Source of the DNA: Hippopus hippopus
Lineage: Eukaryota; Mollusca; Bivalvia; Cardiida; Cardiidae
Reading direction: 5' to 3'
DNA length: 64,000 bases
NCBI GenBank assembly: GCA_946811185.2
Contig: OX328101.1
Location: 21,684,122-21,748,121 of the forward strand
In this document: one piece after another, positions 11,031 to 22,107 of the stretch
Numbering within the stretch: the first letter of the stretch is position 1
Layout of the letters: each line of letters begins with the position of its first letter
Position numbers and translations under genes: made by a program
Notes under the pieces: generated by a model
Told to the model about the DNA's origin: nothing
The model's database searches: none
The model's input: only the letters and a program-made list of their open reading frames with translations

Positions 11031-11109
11031 TATGTTTAATACCCAGTTATTATATACTTTCAGAGCTCCAGATAAGGGGGAGTGATGGTTTTCTAAATCC
11101 ATTATTTCT

Positions 11110-11182
11110 CTTTCAAACCTTATGTTTTGGGTACTCAGTAGAATCGTCTAGTTGAGACGATTCTAATGAGTACCTATAACAT
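11110..11182. repeat. Short palindromic element
   Basis: TGGGTACTCAGTAGAATCGT and ACGATTCTAATGAGTACCTA are inverted partners with a loop of a few bases. Confidence 0.7.
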
Positions 11183-11544
11183 AGGGTTTGGTGGAGAATG
11201 ATTAATATTTTTAATTTTAAAATCAAAGTCACTCCCTCTATCTGCAGCTCTGCACTTTGGAAAACACCTCAATATACATAGGCCGAAGTTTGAATAAATT
11301 ATCATTCACCGGATAACATAAGGAAATGAAATAGAAGTGCCCTTGTAAGTTGTGGAAAATCCTTTAAGCCATGTGATATACATGTTTGCTTGATTAATTT
11401 TTTCATCTGCTTCCATCACTATTTTAGTCATGTAGTTAAACCTAGACAGGTTTTTTCTATTTATACATTTTTCTAAGCCATGTGATACATTTGTTTGCTT
11501 GATTGCTTTTTCCGCTGCTTTCAAAACTATTTTACCATTATCTT

Positions 11545-11738
11545 GCTAAATAACTAAAATGATTTTTTCAGTTGGATAGTAAAAACCCAAACATTGCCGT
11601 TTCAAAAACATGGTTTGGAGAATAATATCTCCTTATCGAACAGTGTAGATCTAAGATCAGACTGCACGTTCTGTGCAGTCTGATCTTGATCTACGCTGTC
11701 CGCTAAAGGGCAGTGAGTCGCGCCTAGCAGCCTCAAGG
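11545..11738 (+). repeat. Family C copy
   Basis: Near-consensus palindrome 11640-11703. Confidence 0.82.
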
Positions 11739-11837
11739 GTAAGTCATGTAGCTAAAGTTAGACAGGCTTTTCCTATTTATACATTTCCTGTGACGGTTTA
11801 ACCAGATTTTTTCAGTGTCTTGTCCAAGGACTCTGAC

Positions 11838-11982
11838 TTAAAACCTCTACCAAACAGTCTCGGGTTTTAACGACTCTGATAGAAAACTTTATAAAACATT
11901 GAGGCAAAAGGAGAAAATGCCGGCAACCAGCGTTTTCTTCTTTTTTTAACAAAGTTTCTACTTTTTAAAAGACAAGACCCTT
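11838..11982 (+). repeat. Family A copy, right arm missing
   Basis: TTAAAACCTCTACCAAACAG start; hairpin with GCCGGCAACCAGC tip; ends near 11982. Confidence 0.7.
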
Positions 11983-11999
11983 TCATTGATTGGAGCTAT

Positions 12000-12092
12000 G
12001 AACAGCTCCCTCAGAGGGAATCGAACCAGGTCTTCCTGGTTTACGTAACAAAACTCTGTACCACTGAGCCAATCAGAGGTCGCAGGTAATGC
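12000..12092 (-). repeat. tRNA-derived SINE head
   Basis: The reverse complement reads TTGGCTCAGTGGTACAGAG ... GGTTCGATTCCC: good A and B boxes but no credible anticodon stem. Not called as a tRNA gene. Confidence 0.5.
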
Positions 12093-12113
12093 TATTAAAG
12101 AGGAAGTCTATAC

Positions 12114-12340
12114 TAAATTTTTACCAAACAATTACGTCTATTAACGACCCTGAGGAAGAAGGCATTTGAAAACATTGTGAGAAAAGGAGAAAATGCTGGT
12201 AACCAGCATTTTCTCCTCTTCCCACAATATTTTCTACCCTATCAAAGAAAAATTGCTCCATTTGACCCACCTTGAAATTGTCGTCTGCAAATACTTTGAA
12301 TTTGGAACAGTCTAAAATTTGTTGTTTGGTAAAGAGTTAA
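12114..12340 (+). repeat. Family A copy
   Basis: Near-consensus; TTAA 12337-12340. Confidence 0.88.
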
Positions 12341-12474
12341 AATGGAATGTTGTAATATATGTCACTCTGAAGATGGATATGAAAAAACCATTTTACTTAT
12401 CATTATGGTTATATAAACTATGATTTAGAAATGTTCATTTGAAACCTTACAATGCCATTGTCTATCATAGGTGC

Positions 12475-12585
12475 TTTTTTGGACTCTGTAGATCAAGATC
12501 TGACTGCAGAGAATGCACAATCTGATTTTGTATCTGTACTGTCAAACAATTTGAAAACTTTGAAAAGGAGAAAATGCTGGTAATC
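12475..12585. repeat. Family C relic next to a family A hairpin fragment
   Basis: 12478-12545 matches the C palindrome; 12560-12583 is one A hairpin strand. Confidence 0.5.
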
Positions 12586-12694
12586 AAAAACTAGGAAGCT
12601 CGTAGCCTGTTCATATAAAACCTACATTATAAGTCCCATTTCTGTGAATCTTAAAGTGATCTAAGATCAAACCTTTCTTACAAGCGTATTGAAG

Positions 12695-13134
12695 TTAAAC
12701 CTTATCTTACTGAGTAAGTTATATAACATTTTCAAGCCGATAGTAAGAACCCAAATAATGTGACTTTAACCCTTTACCACACAATCTCGAGTTTTAACGA
12801 CTTTGAGGAAGAAGGCCTTTTGAAAACATTGTGGGAAAAAAAGAAAATGCTGGTAACCAGCATTTTCTTCTTTTCCCGCAATGTTTTCTTCCCTATCATG
12901 AACAAATTTCAACTTTTTAGTCACATTTAATTTGTCGTCTGCAAAGGCTTTCAATTTGGATGAGTCTAAAATTTTGTCATTGGGTAAAGAGTTAAACTTA
13001 TTTTTTGGAGAAAAAGTATCTTCTTCTCGGACTGTGTAGATTCAAGATAAGACTGCACATAACGTGCAGTCTGATCTGGATCTACACAGTCCGCAAAAGG
13101 TCAGTGATTCTCGCTTAGCGGCTTAAGGGCTAAG
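12695..13134 (+). repeat. Family C copy carrying an inserted family A copy
   Basis: C starts TTAAACCTTATC (12695) and its palindrome is at 13025-13095. The segment between is interrupted by A at 12766-12995. Confidence 0.82.
12766..12995 (+). repeat. Family A copy nested in family C
   Basis: TTAA at 12766-12769 and 12992-12995; flanks join to restore the family C sequence with one TTAA. Confidence 0.9.
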
Positions 13135-13294
13135 ATATGAGAGTGTACGGTTTTGTTTTCCATACTCCGTACATACGCCAATATTTCTGATTCTGATATC
13201 TCTTTTATCAGAAATATTTGAACTATATGTAGTTCCTTGAAACACCCCCATCCCAAATTTTAACTTATTTCTTGGTCTATGGATTTGTGTTTAT

Positions 13295-13600
13295 TTATTG
13301 TCGCCACCGGTTGCTCATATGGGCGACGCCCCCCCCCCCCCCCGAAGACTGTTGGTATTGTTACGGGGGATAGTGCAGATACAGGACGAATCCCATCCTA
13401 AGTTACGCCTGGTTCTTTAACGTGCTCGGTGTATATATCAACGTCATACGGGATCTCGGTTTACCGTCTCATCCGAAGGGCTATTAGTAATTTTAGATGG
13501 CCAGCCATGGGAATCGAACCCACACCCTCAAGTGACCCGAAACATCACGTTCACGAGTCCTACGGTCTACCATTTGAGCTATGCGGGCTGGTCAATCTCT
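13295..13600 (-). mobile_element. tRNA-derived SINE S3
   Basis: The reverse complement begins with a tRNA-like head (GCATAGCTCAAATGGTAGAC ... TGTGGGTTCGATTCCC). The tail holds TGGCGACAATAAA-like sequence and a poly-C/G run. Second copy at 36718-37195. Confidence 0.75.
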
Positions 13601-14328
13601 TGGTATTTCAAAATAAAACGTCATTTTTTCTTAATCTTTCATATTTGAATATTTTTAATTAAATTCTTATTCTTCCCGATTGGTCCTCGTATTTCAACTC
13701 TTTGGATGTTAATTACTTGATCTCTCCTATTTCAACTAATTCCTTGATCTCTCCTGTTTGAACGATTTCCCTAATCTCTTCTACCTTATCTATTTGAACT
13801 AATTTTTGGCAGCGGGTTTACCCCGCTGTCATAGTTCCCACATCACGTGTGCTTGTATATACTGATTTTGGAAGCCTACTATCTTTATATAGGTCAGATT
13901 TTTGCTTCCGGCAGGTTTGGCCTGGATACGCGTATAAACAAAACCAGTTTCGTACACTAACGAAATAGTTCTGCCAATGATATTCAAACAAAGCAGTTCA
14001 ACTTGATACTGTATGTTCTCTGAAAAGAATTAAAACATCAGTTGTCTTTTTAATTTAAGGTAACAAAAGATTTTCAAGTTTAAATAAAACAAAAACCGTG
14101 CCGGGTTTAACACCTATCCACCAAATGGCGGCACATTTATACAATAACATACCTCGTTGCTGGTGAACTCGGACCCTGGTGAACTCGTAGGGTAAGAGTT
14201 CTCTGGAGAACTTTCCGTTTTGATTTATATTAGTTTACGAGGAAAAAAGTCATAAAACATACCAATTAGTAGCATGTATTCGGAGCCAGAAAAGAAATCC
14301 GCTGCCTTCAGTGCGTTAGCGCTTTGAT
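13601..14328. other. No gene or repeat recognised
   Basis: About 730 bp; degenerate repeats of TTCAACTAATT-like phrases at 13690-13805; no coding signal. Confidence 0.45.
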
Positions 14329-14548
14329 TTAACTCTTTACCAAACAACAAAATTTTACACATACCAATCTTGAAAGGATTTGCAGTCTACAAATTCTAAA
14401 ATGATGGAATTTGTCTCTAAAATGGTATAAAACATTGTTGGAAAAGGAGAAAATGCTGGTTACCAGCATTTTCTCCTTTTCCCATAATATTTTCAAAAGA
14501 ATTCTTCTTCAGGATTGTTAAAATTTGGAATTGTTTGGTAATGATTAA
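14329..14548 (-). repeat. Family A copy
   Basis: TTAACTCTTTACCAAACAAC start; consensus hairpin; TTAA at 14545-14548. Confidence 0.88.
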
Positions 14549-14777
14549 CCTCTCCTAATAAAAATTATGTTTCAGTCTCTTCTATTCGAACTATATATTT
14601 TTCAAACTCTCTTATTTCAACTGGTTGACTAATTTCTCCAAACCCAGTATTGAAACTAGATCTAATTTTCAAACCTATCCTTCATAAATTTTTGTAGGTA
14701 CCTCTCCTATTTTAGTTACCTAGAATTTTATTATTATTATTATTATTTAGGGACAAAAACCCGCAATGCACAAATAA

Positions 14778-15240
14778 ATACCGTCCCATGATCTTACCAC
14801 CCCAATGAAGAAGGCGTTTGAAAACACTATGGAAAAAGAAAACCTAGTAACCACCATTGCCCCTTTTTCTACAATGTGTTTTGACACTTTCGAAAACAAA
14901 TGAGCCATGCTTTGGTAAAAGGCGGTTTAACGCATCTCAAAGCAAGTCATCACATAATTATGGATCCATAAAACTCGTTTTGTCTAACAACTAACTGAAT
15001 CGCTGAGGTAGACTGGTCCTTTGACGTGCAGAAAATTGATCAATAGCAAAAAGTATCGACCCAGGGCTGACCTGGGTTGCAGATTGACCTGGGCCGATCC
15101 CTTTTTGCTGAAACATTAAACACCCATTTCACAGAGTATGGCCTAAATCGATTAGTTAAATAACATTTCTTTTTTCGTCCGTAAATACCTTAAGTATCCA
15201 TGAACGAATCTGAAATTTTTACATCTGGTAAAGTGTAAAT
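14778..15240 (+). repeat. Family A copy split by a family B copy
   Basis: Left arm and hairpin 14778-14900, right arm 15145-15240 (TTTTTCGTCCGTAAATACC). Confidence 0.72.
14901..15144 (-). repeat. Family B copy nested in family A
   Basis: GAGCCATGCTTTGG ... CAGAGTATGGCC; hairpin partly decayed. Confidence 0.78.
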
Positions 15241-15246
15241 GTAAAT

Positions 15247-15505
15247 AAGCCATGCTCTGTGAAAAGGGGGCTTAATGCATTTGCGTAAAGTATCGATCCA
15301 GGTCAGCCTGCGCAGTCCGCGCAGGCTGACCTGGGCCGAATCTTTTCGCTATTGGTCATTTTTTTCTGTATGTCAAAAGACCAGTCTACCTCATGATCAA
15401 GTCGGTTGATTGAAAAAGTCGCTATTATGGATCCATTATTATGTGATGACCTGGTATCATGTATAACGGACATGCGTTAAACCCCCTTTTACAAAAGCAT
15501 GGTTC
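15247..15505 (+). repeat. Family B copy with 4-bp TSD
   Basis: AAGCCATGCTCTGTGAAAAG ... AAAAGCATGGTTC, flanked by AAAT (15243-15246, 15506-15509). Hairpin 15298-15333. Confidence 0.88.
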
Positions 15506-15739
15506 AAATATGTAGTATGTGACCTTAAGATTTCCAGAACTTCATGACGTCTAAAGTATAAATGAACCAATAAATTTGTAGGAAACGATTTGACGAAAAA
15601 CTGGAGACAGAAAGCGAAGTTACAATTTTTAACTTGTAACAGTAAACCAAAAATATTTCATTATCAAACTGAGTATTTTTTCGTATGGAGCAACTTCTCA
15701 ATTCTACACTTCTTTAGCACAACATAAACCAAACAAACA

Positions 15740-15975
15740 TTTCACAACTAAAATTATCGGCGAGCGCAAAGAACAGGTAGTCAGTCATCCGGCTGTGGCT
15801 CAGCTGACGTTTTGTAAAATACACGGGGAATTTACTACGGGAAAACCCGAGATGACGTTAAAAATTTTCGATAGTTTTCTGTTTTATCGTCCGTACGTCT
15901 GAACAAACGGTGTGTGTTAACGAATTTTCTTTTCTTCGGGATTTAGATTATAAAGTTGTGGATATATTTTTCTCA
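15740..15975 (+). other. CpG-richer unique segment ending in a consensus splice donor
   Basis: Repeat-free and richer in CpG than its surroundings; ends CAATCTA|GTAAGTTT at ~15979. Could be a noncoding first exon; no ORF. Weak. Confidence 0.2.
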
Positions 15976-16227
15976 ATCTAGTAAGTTTAAATTTATGTTT
16001 CTTTTCTTTTTCTTTCTTGTCTGTCTGTATGGGTTTTTCAGTTGAAAGAGGACAGATTATATTGATATTTAATTATTCTACTAACTCGGAGACATTACTA
16101 TTTATGGATTTCTATATTAGTTTATAACCATAAAAGTTATTTTATGTCTTATTTTTCCATTTTCCACGATGTTTCCGTAATTACTTTTAAATTTAGTGGT
16201 TTATTTTGTATTCTAGCGCCATCACTC

Positions 16228-16470
16228 AACTTCAACTTTTTAAAAAATGATAAAACTTTAGAAACGTCCAAATTAATTTTCAGACGATAAAATAATTTTA
16301 ATTTATAGTATGAAATTCGTCTTTGAATGTGTAGAAAAAATTGTGTGAAAAGGGAGAAATTACTGGTTACCAGCATTTTCTCCTTTTTCCACAATATTTC
16401 CCACGATATCTTCAAACGACGCATTTGTCAGGGACGTTATTTAACGAGGGATTGTGTAGTAACAGATAAA
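16228..16470 (-). repeat. Family A copy, diverged
   Basis: AGAAATTACTGGTTACCAGC hairpin tip; termini eroded. Confidence 0.75.
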
Positions 16471-16563
16471 AAGAGGAGGGATCGACCTACAGGTTAAAGC
16501 ATGTCAGATTTACAAAAACCCCAAAAAGCGATAAGGCCACTGGGCAAGGTTTCACGAAAAAAC

Positions 16564-16779
16564 TTAACCCTTATACAGCTAAATAAATTCAAATGAAACT
16601 TTCAAGCCGACAGTAAAAATCCAAGTTTTTATATTTCAAAGATATTTTTTTGGGGGAAAGATGTCTCCTTATCGGACAGTGTAGATCTAAGATCAGACTG
16701 CACGTTCTGTGCAGTCTGATCTTGATCTACACTGTCCGCAAAGGGTCAGTGAATCGCACCCAGCAGCCTAAGAGTTAAG
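16564..16779 (+). repeat. Family C copy, near consensus, TTAA both ends
   Basis: TTAACCCTTATACAGC (16564) to AAGAGTTAA (16779); 216 bp; palindrome 16675-16740. Confidence 0.9.
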
Positions 16780-16935
16780 TCTATTATTTTGCTCAAATCC
16801 GCTGACGTAATTCTGACTTAAGATGAGTTCGATATTTAAGACACATTTCACTAACATTAACAGACTTCAATGACCTTCTCAAATCCCGAGTTGAAACAAG
16901 GTTTCAGACTCATCTCAGCAAAATAATAGACTTAA
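16776..16935. repeat. TTAA-bounded MITE with 19-bp perfect TIRs
   Basis: TTAAGTCTATTATTTTGCT and its exact inverse (16917-16935); shares its first TTAA with the family C copy before it. Confidence 0.75.
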
Positions 16936-17234
16936 GTCTTTTGACTGAGTTAAAGTCCGTTTATTTTGCTGAGCTAAATCTTTAAGAATTCATGACTTCA
17001 TTTTTTTTTCTTTTTTTTTTGAAAAACCAGGGCCCGTCTTCGCCAACAGTTCTTAAGAACATTCTTAGTCTAATTCTCAAGAATTTTCTAAATTTGACAG
17101 TAACAAAATTTCCGATGAAGTTGTGTTACTTTCCGACCAAGAATGTTCTTAAATAAGGATGCTGAATACGGACGCGGACGCAGGACTTCAGAGCCCGGAA
17201 ATGATTACAGTCTATTTTTTTTTCTATAAAGGTT

Positions 17235-17480
17235 GCTTGGGCCCGGCCGGATAGGTCAGTGGTTAGCGTATCGGATTCGTGATCTGGTAGTAGGTTAAGG
17301 CAAACCTTTATTCCGGCGATTTTTCGCATCTTAACTCTGTTGCATGAAAAGCAGTCAGTGACTTGGAAAGAAAGTTGTGTCAGTGCTGGTGGGAGAAAGC
17401 CAGGAAACATATGCGTAGGTTCACTGACCGCCGTGATGTGACCTAAGCTGTTAAAACGACGTTAAACTCAAATTCAATCG
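17235..17480 (+). mobile_element. SINE S1 copy
   Basis: GGATAGGTCAGTGGTTAGCG head (B box eroded), body TTGGAAAGAAAGTTGTGTCA, tail AACGACGTTAAACTC. Confidence 0.8.
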
Positions 17481-17654
17481 ATCAAGGGTTGCTTGCTTGG
17501 ACAGAAAATAGATATCAACTCAAATTCTTGGATTTCTTTTGGCCATATGAAGCTAAACAACAGTAAAGATTAAATCTAAAACAATTCAGAGAAAACAATT
17601 TCAAAACCACCCCGGCAACCAAACAACAGCTAATTTCAATAGCAAATTAAACTA

Positions 17655-17878
17655 GTACAAAACCTCTTTTTAAAAGCATGTGACAGAAAGCCTTTGAAAA
17701 CATAGTGGGAACAGGAGAAAATGCTGGTATCCAGCATTTTCTCCTTTTCCCACAATGTTTTCTACCTAAATGTCAAATTAAAAACAAATGCCATCATTTT
17801 AGCCCGCAAATAAATGTTCGTCTGCAAGAGCCTTGTATTTTTACAATTCAGAAATTTTGTCGTCTGGCTAAGATTTAA
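17655..17878 (+). repeat. Family A copy
   Basis: Hairpin tip GCTGGTATCCAGC (central change); TTAA 17875-17878. Confidence 0.82.
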
Positions 17879-17984
17879 CCCAGATCTTGCGTATTGCGAC
17901 CTCTTGCATCCTTTAGAGCAATGGCCATAAACCAAGATCAGCCTCCATATCCGCTCAGTCCTATTCTGATCGTGGCCCTATGAA

Positions 17985-18120
17985 GGAAGATACCCAAGAA
18001 AGGGGCGAAAATATTGTGTCAAAAGGAGAAAAATACTGGCTATCAGTATTTTCTCCTTTTCTCACAATGTTTTCAAAAAAGCGTCTTCTTAAGGATCGTT
18101 AAAACATGACTGTTGGGTAA
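17985..18120 (-). repeat. Family A copy, 5' arm missing
   Basis: AAAATACTGGCTATCAGTATTTT tip: the G-to-A and C-to-T changes pair on both strands. Confidence 0.75.
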
Positions 18121-18298
18121 TTTTTTCATGGAAACTGTAACCGTTAATCAGAAGTAAATATTACTTCTTGTTTACCATAAGTGCAGTGGTATAGGACAGG
18201 AACGGAAGGGTAGGTGGAGGCGGGGACCCCGGGCCTAAGTGGCCTATTTGAAAAGATGTCGCCCACAAAGATGTCCTTTTAAACGCGTAAATATGCAT

Positions 18299-18492
18299 TT
18301 TAACTCTTTACCAGGCGACAAAATTGTAGACTCGTCCATATTGAAACATTGCAAAACGAGAAATTAAACGACGACTGTCTTTGAATAAGTAGAAAGCATT
18401 GTGGGAAAAAGGGAAAACACCGGCTACAAGTCTTTCCCTCCCATAACCATCCCAACAATGTTTCTAAAGAATTCTTTGAATCGTCTTGTAAA
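18299..18492 (-). repeat. Family A copy, decayed right hairpin strand
   Basis: TTAACTCTTTACCAGGCGAC start at 18299. Confidence 0.75.
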
Positions 18493-18494
18493 GG

Positions 18495-18726
18495 GCTTAC
18501 AAAACAATCCCTACTTACAACGACCCTGAAAAAAAGATCGTTTTGAAAACTTTGTGAGAAAAGGAGAAAATGCTGGTAACCAGCATTTTCTCCTTTTCCC
18601 ACAATGTTTTCTACCCAATCAAAGATTAAAAAAAAAAAATCATCATTTGAGCTACATTCATTTGGTCGTCTGCAAATGCTTTGAATTTGGGCCAGTCTAC
18701 ATTTTTTTTCGTTTGGTAAAGAGTTG
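18495..18726 (+). repeat. Family A copy
   Basis: Consensus hairpin centred ~18580; ends GGTAAAGAGTTG. Confidence 0.85.
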
Positions 18727-18829
18727 AAAAAAAAAGTTGCCCCCGCCCACCAATATTGCAAACCATCTTCCGCCTATTAAGTACATGTATATGTATACTG
18801 ATGTACATAGAAAGGAATATTTACTCTTT

Positions 18830-19125
18830 ACTAGACAAGAAAAAAATTATAGAACCATCTAAATTAAAAACATTTGAAGACAACGTTTTAAACCTGGCTC
18901 AAAATGAAGGAATATATATGTCTTTCTAAAGGAAAAAAAAAGTTTTGGCCGAGTTTAACGTAAGGTTGAGCGAAAGATTTTAAATCTTTACCAGATGACA
19001 AAATTTTAGGCTTGTTCAAATATAAAGCATTTGCAGACGACAGATGAAATAGTTTTTTTTTAAACACAAAATTTTCCTTACAAGGAGAAAATATTGTTGG
19101 AAAAGGAAGAAATACTGGTCACCTC
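18830..19125 (-). repeat. Two family A relics in tandem
   Basis: 18830-18940 and 18983-19125 each start with a CTTTACNAGA(C/T)(G)A arm and stop at or before the hairpin axis. Confidence 0.6.
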
Positions 19126-19146
19126 CGTATTAACCAACCATACAAA

Positions 19147-19270
19147 GTTTCATTTTTAGTCTTATTCTAGGTTTAAAGAGTAACACACCATCTGATTGGT
19201 TAAAGCAAATTGTTTAGCCAATCAGAAGGTGTGTTACTTTCTAAATTGAGAATAAGACTGGGAATGAAAC
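19147..19270. repeat. Single-copy palindromic MITE
   Basis: GTTTCATTTTTAGTCTTATT with inverse AATAAGACTGGGAATGAAAC; inner arms AGTAACACACC(A/T)TCTGATTGG also pair. Confidence 0.78.
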
Positions 19271-19390
19271 TAAAATTTGGTTCGTCAATATGGGCCCCAG
19301 TCTTGATCTATTTCCTCCATGAGTCCGTTCACCAATGGAGCTGAAAGGGTAACTCTTACGAACAGTCTAAAAACTAGAAAATACCTGTTG

Positions 19391-19612
19391 AGCCCTTTAT
19401 CAAACATCCCGTGCTTTAATAACCCCAAGGGAGGCTTTTGAAAACACTGTGAGAAAAGAAGAAAATGCTGGTAACCAGCATTTTCTTCTTTTCCCACAGT
19501 TTTTTTTACCATTTCCGATACAATTCTCATCATTTGTGACATATTTAATCTGTCGTCCGCAAATGCTTTCAGTTTGGCCCGGACTAAAATTTTGTCGTTC
19601 TGTATAGAGCTA
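19391..19612 (+). repeat. Family A copy
   Basis: Both hairpin strands carry AAGAAG instead of AAGGAG (GAAAAGAAGAAAATGC and its inverse). Confidence 0.85.
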
Positions 19613-19689
19613 TAAAACTTTAAATCAGAGGTAAAGATAGCCATTATGGAGAGGTAATTTTTTTTTTATGCAAAAAGGGAATAAAAATG

Positions 19690-19915
19690 GTGAAAGGAAA
19701 AGGTGGATGAGGGATTGTGTGTCCTTTTCCGGCTTTCAACATTAGTTCAGTCAATTTGGCGACAGCTTTCCGGGTCACCGGGTACCAGGCTATGACTAAA
19801 GTGCCTTGCAGGAGGACACTACCATTAAAAAAAAAGACAGTGCCAAGGGTGATGATCGAACCCAGGACTTCTAGATAATTAATTATCTGTCTTAACCACC
19901 ACGCAAGGAAGGGAC
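19690..19915 (-). repeat. tRNA-derived SINE fragment
   Basis: The reverse complement contains GGTGGTTAAGACAG ... CTGGGTTCGATCATC, A- and B-box-like. Confidence 0.5.
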
Positions 19916-19984
19916 CGGGGGCAAACAATAGAGGAAAATGAAGAATGAGGATCATTCTTCAGTTATTTCCCTTGATTCCTCTCC

Positions 19985-20265
19985 AGTACTACATTGGTCC
20001 TGATCAATAAGAAAATTACTTGGTTTTTATCCTTGATTTTCTTGCACTACACAGCTACGCTTTTGAGATAGTATCTCAATTAAATCTGATCAAATTGTTT
20101 TACAAATCGATTATAACTTTTTCCCTGTTGATTGGAGACAAAATTTGATTCAAAATTTTATGGAGTCCTAACACATATATAATAAATCAAAGTATATTTC
20201 TCGCAACATTCCCAAGGGAATCAAGGATAAAAACAGGAACGCAGGTAATAGGACCAATGTGGTAT
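19985..20265. repeat. Palindromic MITE, ~280 bp
   Basis: ACTACATTGGTCCTGATC and, inverted, GGTAATAGGACCAATGTGGT; inner TTTTTATCCTTGATTTTCTTG has an inverted partner near 20215-20235. Confidence 0.6.
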
Positions 20266-20571
20266 TTAGTTACCTTTAGTCTTTATCTGGTAAGGAAGAT
20301 AATTTGACTTAAAAGAATGCCCCCCCCCCCCATTGAGAAATTTCTCATTTACAGGTCTTTCTGACTGCAATTGTTTTGAAAAGGATATTCTAAAATCTTC
20401 CAAAATGTGGGTTGAAGTGATTCTACACTTTGTCAGTAAAGTGTATCACGCAAAATGATGCACTTCTTATATACATTTAGTTAACATAATGATCAAGTGA
20501 GCCTTGCAATATATCTTTGTTGCCTTTGTTCAATGAAAAACGAGTCAAGATCAACGAAAAGGTGGTAAATC

Positions 20572-20797
20572 GTTAACCACACAACAATTTTTTTTACCTG
20601 TCCACATTGAAAGCATTTTGCAGTTGACAAATTCGATTTGGATCAAAAATTAAAATTTGTTTTGGGAATGTTTGAAAACATTGTAAGAAAAGGAGAAAAT
20701 ACTGGTGACCAGCATTTTCTCCTTTTCCCACAATGTTTTCAAGAGTTTTTTTTTTTTAAGGGTAGTTAAAAGTCGGGATTGTGTAGTAAAGGGTTTA
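20572..20797 (-). repeat. Family A copy
   Basis: Hairpin centred ~20704 (ACTGGTGACCAG); ends GTAAAGGGTTTA. Confidence 0.83.
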
Positions 20798-20940
20798 TGC
20801 ATCTTCAACAGGTTCCCATCCATGTCAGCCTGTGTAGTTTGCGCAGGCTGACCTGGGTTGGAACTTTTGCAATTGGTAAATTTCCTATTTGTGAAAGGAG
20901 CATTCTATCTCATTACTCAAGCTGATTTTTGAAACAGTAA
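20798..20940 (+). repeat. Family B fragment
   Basis: Hairpin CATGTCAGCCTGTGTAGT / GCGCAGGCTGACCTG only; no ends. Confidence 0.6.
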
Positions 20941-21059
20941 GTCAAAATTATGCAAAGAATAAAGATGCATTAAACCTCTTTTTGCCAGAACACCGCTGAA
21001 ATTGAACCGAATTAACAGACGTTATGAATATGGGGAAAAAACAGCCAAAATAATTCTGT

Positions 21060-21213
21060 TTCAATTTTATGGTTGCTTCGACCAACAGGAGAGACAAAGT
21101 ACAGTATTTGACAGTGGAGGCCAAAGATCAGACTGTGTTTTCTACGTAGTACGATCTTGCTCTACGCTGGCCTCAAAGGCAACGTAAGTTGCACCTAGCG
21201 TTTTAGGAGTTAA
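21060..21213 (+). repeat. Family C copy
   Basis: Palindrome AAAGATCAGACTGTG ... GTACGATCTTGCTCTACG; TTAA 21210-21213. Confidence 0.6.
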
Positions 21214-21298
21214 ACTTTATGAGGCAAAATGGCAAAATGAACGGATTAAACATTCTAAGTCAGTTAAGTAGAGCCAAATTTTGCAATTTGAAAAATCT

Positions 21299-21515
21299 AA
21301 ACCATTACCATACAATCCTGGGTTTTAATGACCTTGACAAAACAGTCTTTGAAACCATTGTAGGAAGAGGAGAAAATGCTTGTAATCAGCATTCTATCCT
21401 TTTCTGTCAATGTTTTCTACATTTTAAGTCTCTTCAGTTGAACCACGTTTATTTTTGTTGTCTGCAAATATTTTTAATTTGGACAAGTCTAAAATATTAT
21501 TGTTTGGTTAAGGGT
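21299..21515 (+). repeat. Family A copy
   Basis: CCATTACCATACAATCCTGG start; hairpin with mismatched tip. Confidence 0.8.
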
Positions 21516-21687
21516 TGGTTAATGCATGGAATGTCTCTCAAAATACCTTTGATATGTAGATCTAAGATCAGACTGAATTTACAACCAAATAAATGAAGCA
21601 AAAGTAGTGATGGTATCTGTCTTGAAAGAGTAGAAAATAATGAAGAAAAAAATGGAATTGGTGGTGACCATGTTTCAAACGCTTAGG

Positions 21688-21881
21688 CCGCTCAGCGTAA
21701 CCCATTGACCATTTGTGGACACTGTAGATCAATATCAGACTGCACAGAATGTGCAGTCTGATTTTGGATCTACAATGGCTGATAAGGAAATATTTTTCTG
21801 CAAAAAAATATGTTTGAAATAGCATTCTTCTGAATTTTTACTATCAGCTTGAAAGTTTCAGTAACTTAATCAGCAGATTAA
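21688..21881 (-). repeat. Family C copy, inverted
   Basis: Palindrome 21715-21785; final TTAA (21878-21881) is also the first TTAA of the next family A copy. Confidence 0.8.
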
Positions 21882-22107
21882 CCCTTTACTCCACAGATAC
21901 TCATTTTGACGCATCAAGAACAGACAGATTTTGAAAACATTGTGGGAAAAGGAGAAACTGCTCGTAACGAGCAGTTTCTCCTTTTCCCACAATGTTTTCT
22001 ACTCTATCAGATATCTGTATCTCCATTTGTCCACATTTTTGACATCATATCTTTATTTGCTGTTGAACTGGAAGAGTCTAAAATTGGCATATCAGGTAAA
22101 GGGTTAA
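21878..22107 (+). repeat. Family A copy with covarying hairpin tip
   Basis: AAACTGCTCGTAACGAGCAG: the tip differs from consensus at matched positions on both strands. TTAA 22104-22107. Confidence 0.9.

Noticed and set aside
10869..11102. 77-codon minus-strand ORF rich in RERE
   Set aside because: Translation of a CT microsatellite.
12000..12092. Functional tRNA gene on the minus strand
   Set aside because: A and B boxes are present but the stems do not fold convincingly and similar heads occur in SINEs at 13.5, 19.8, 31.0, 35.5 and 61.1 kb.
18300..18761. 153-codon minus-strand ORF
   Set aside because: It runs through family A hairpins; the translated motifs (ENIVGKGENAGYQHFLLF) recur in many A copies, so it is repeat read-through.
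21219..21596. 125-codon plus-strand ORF
   Set aside because: Same A-derived peptide; no splice or homology support.
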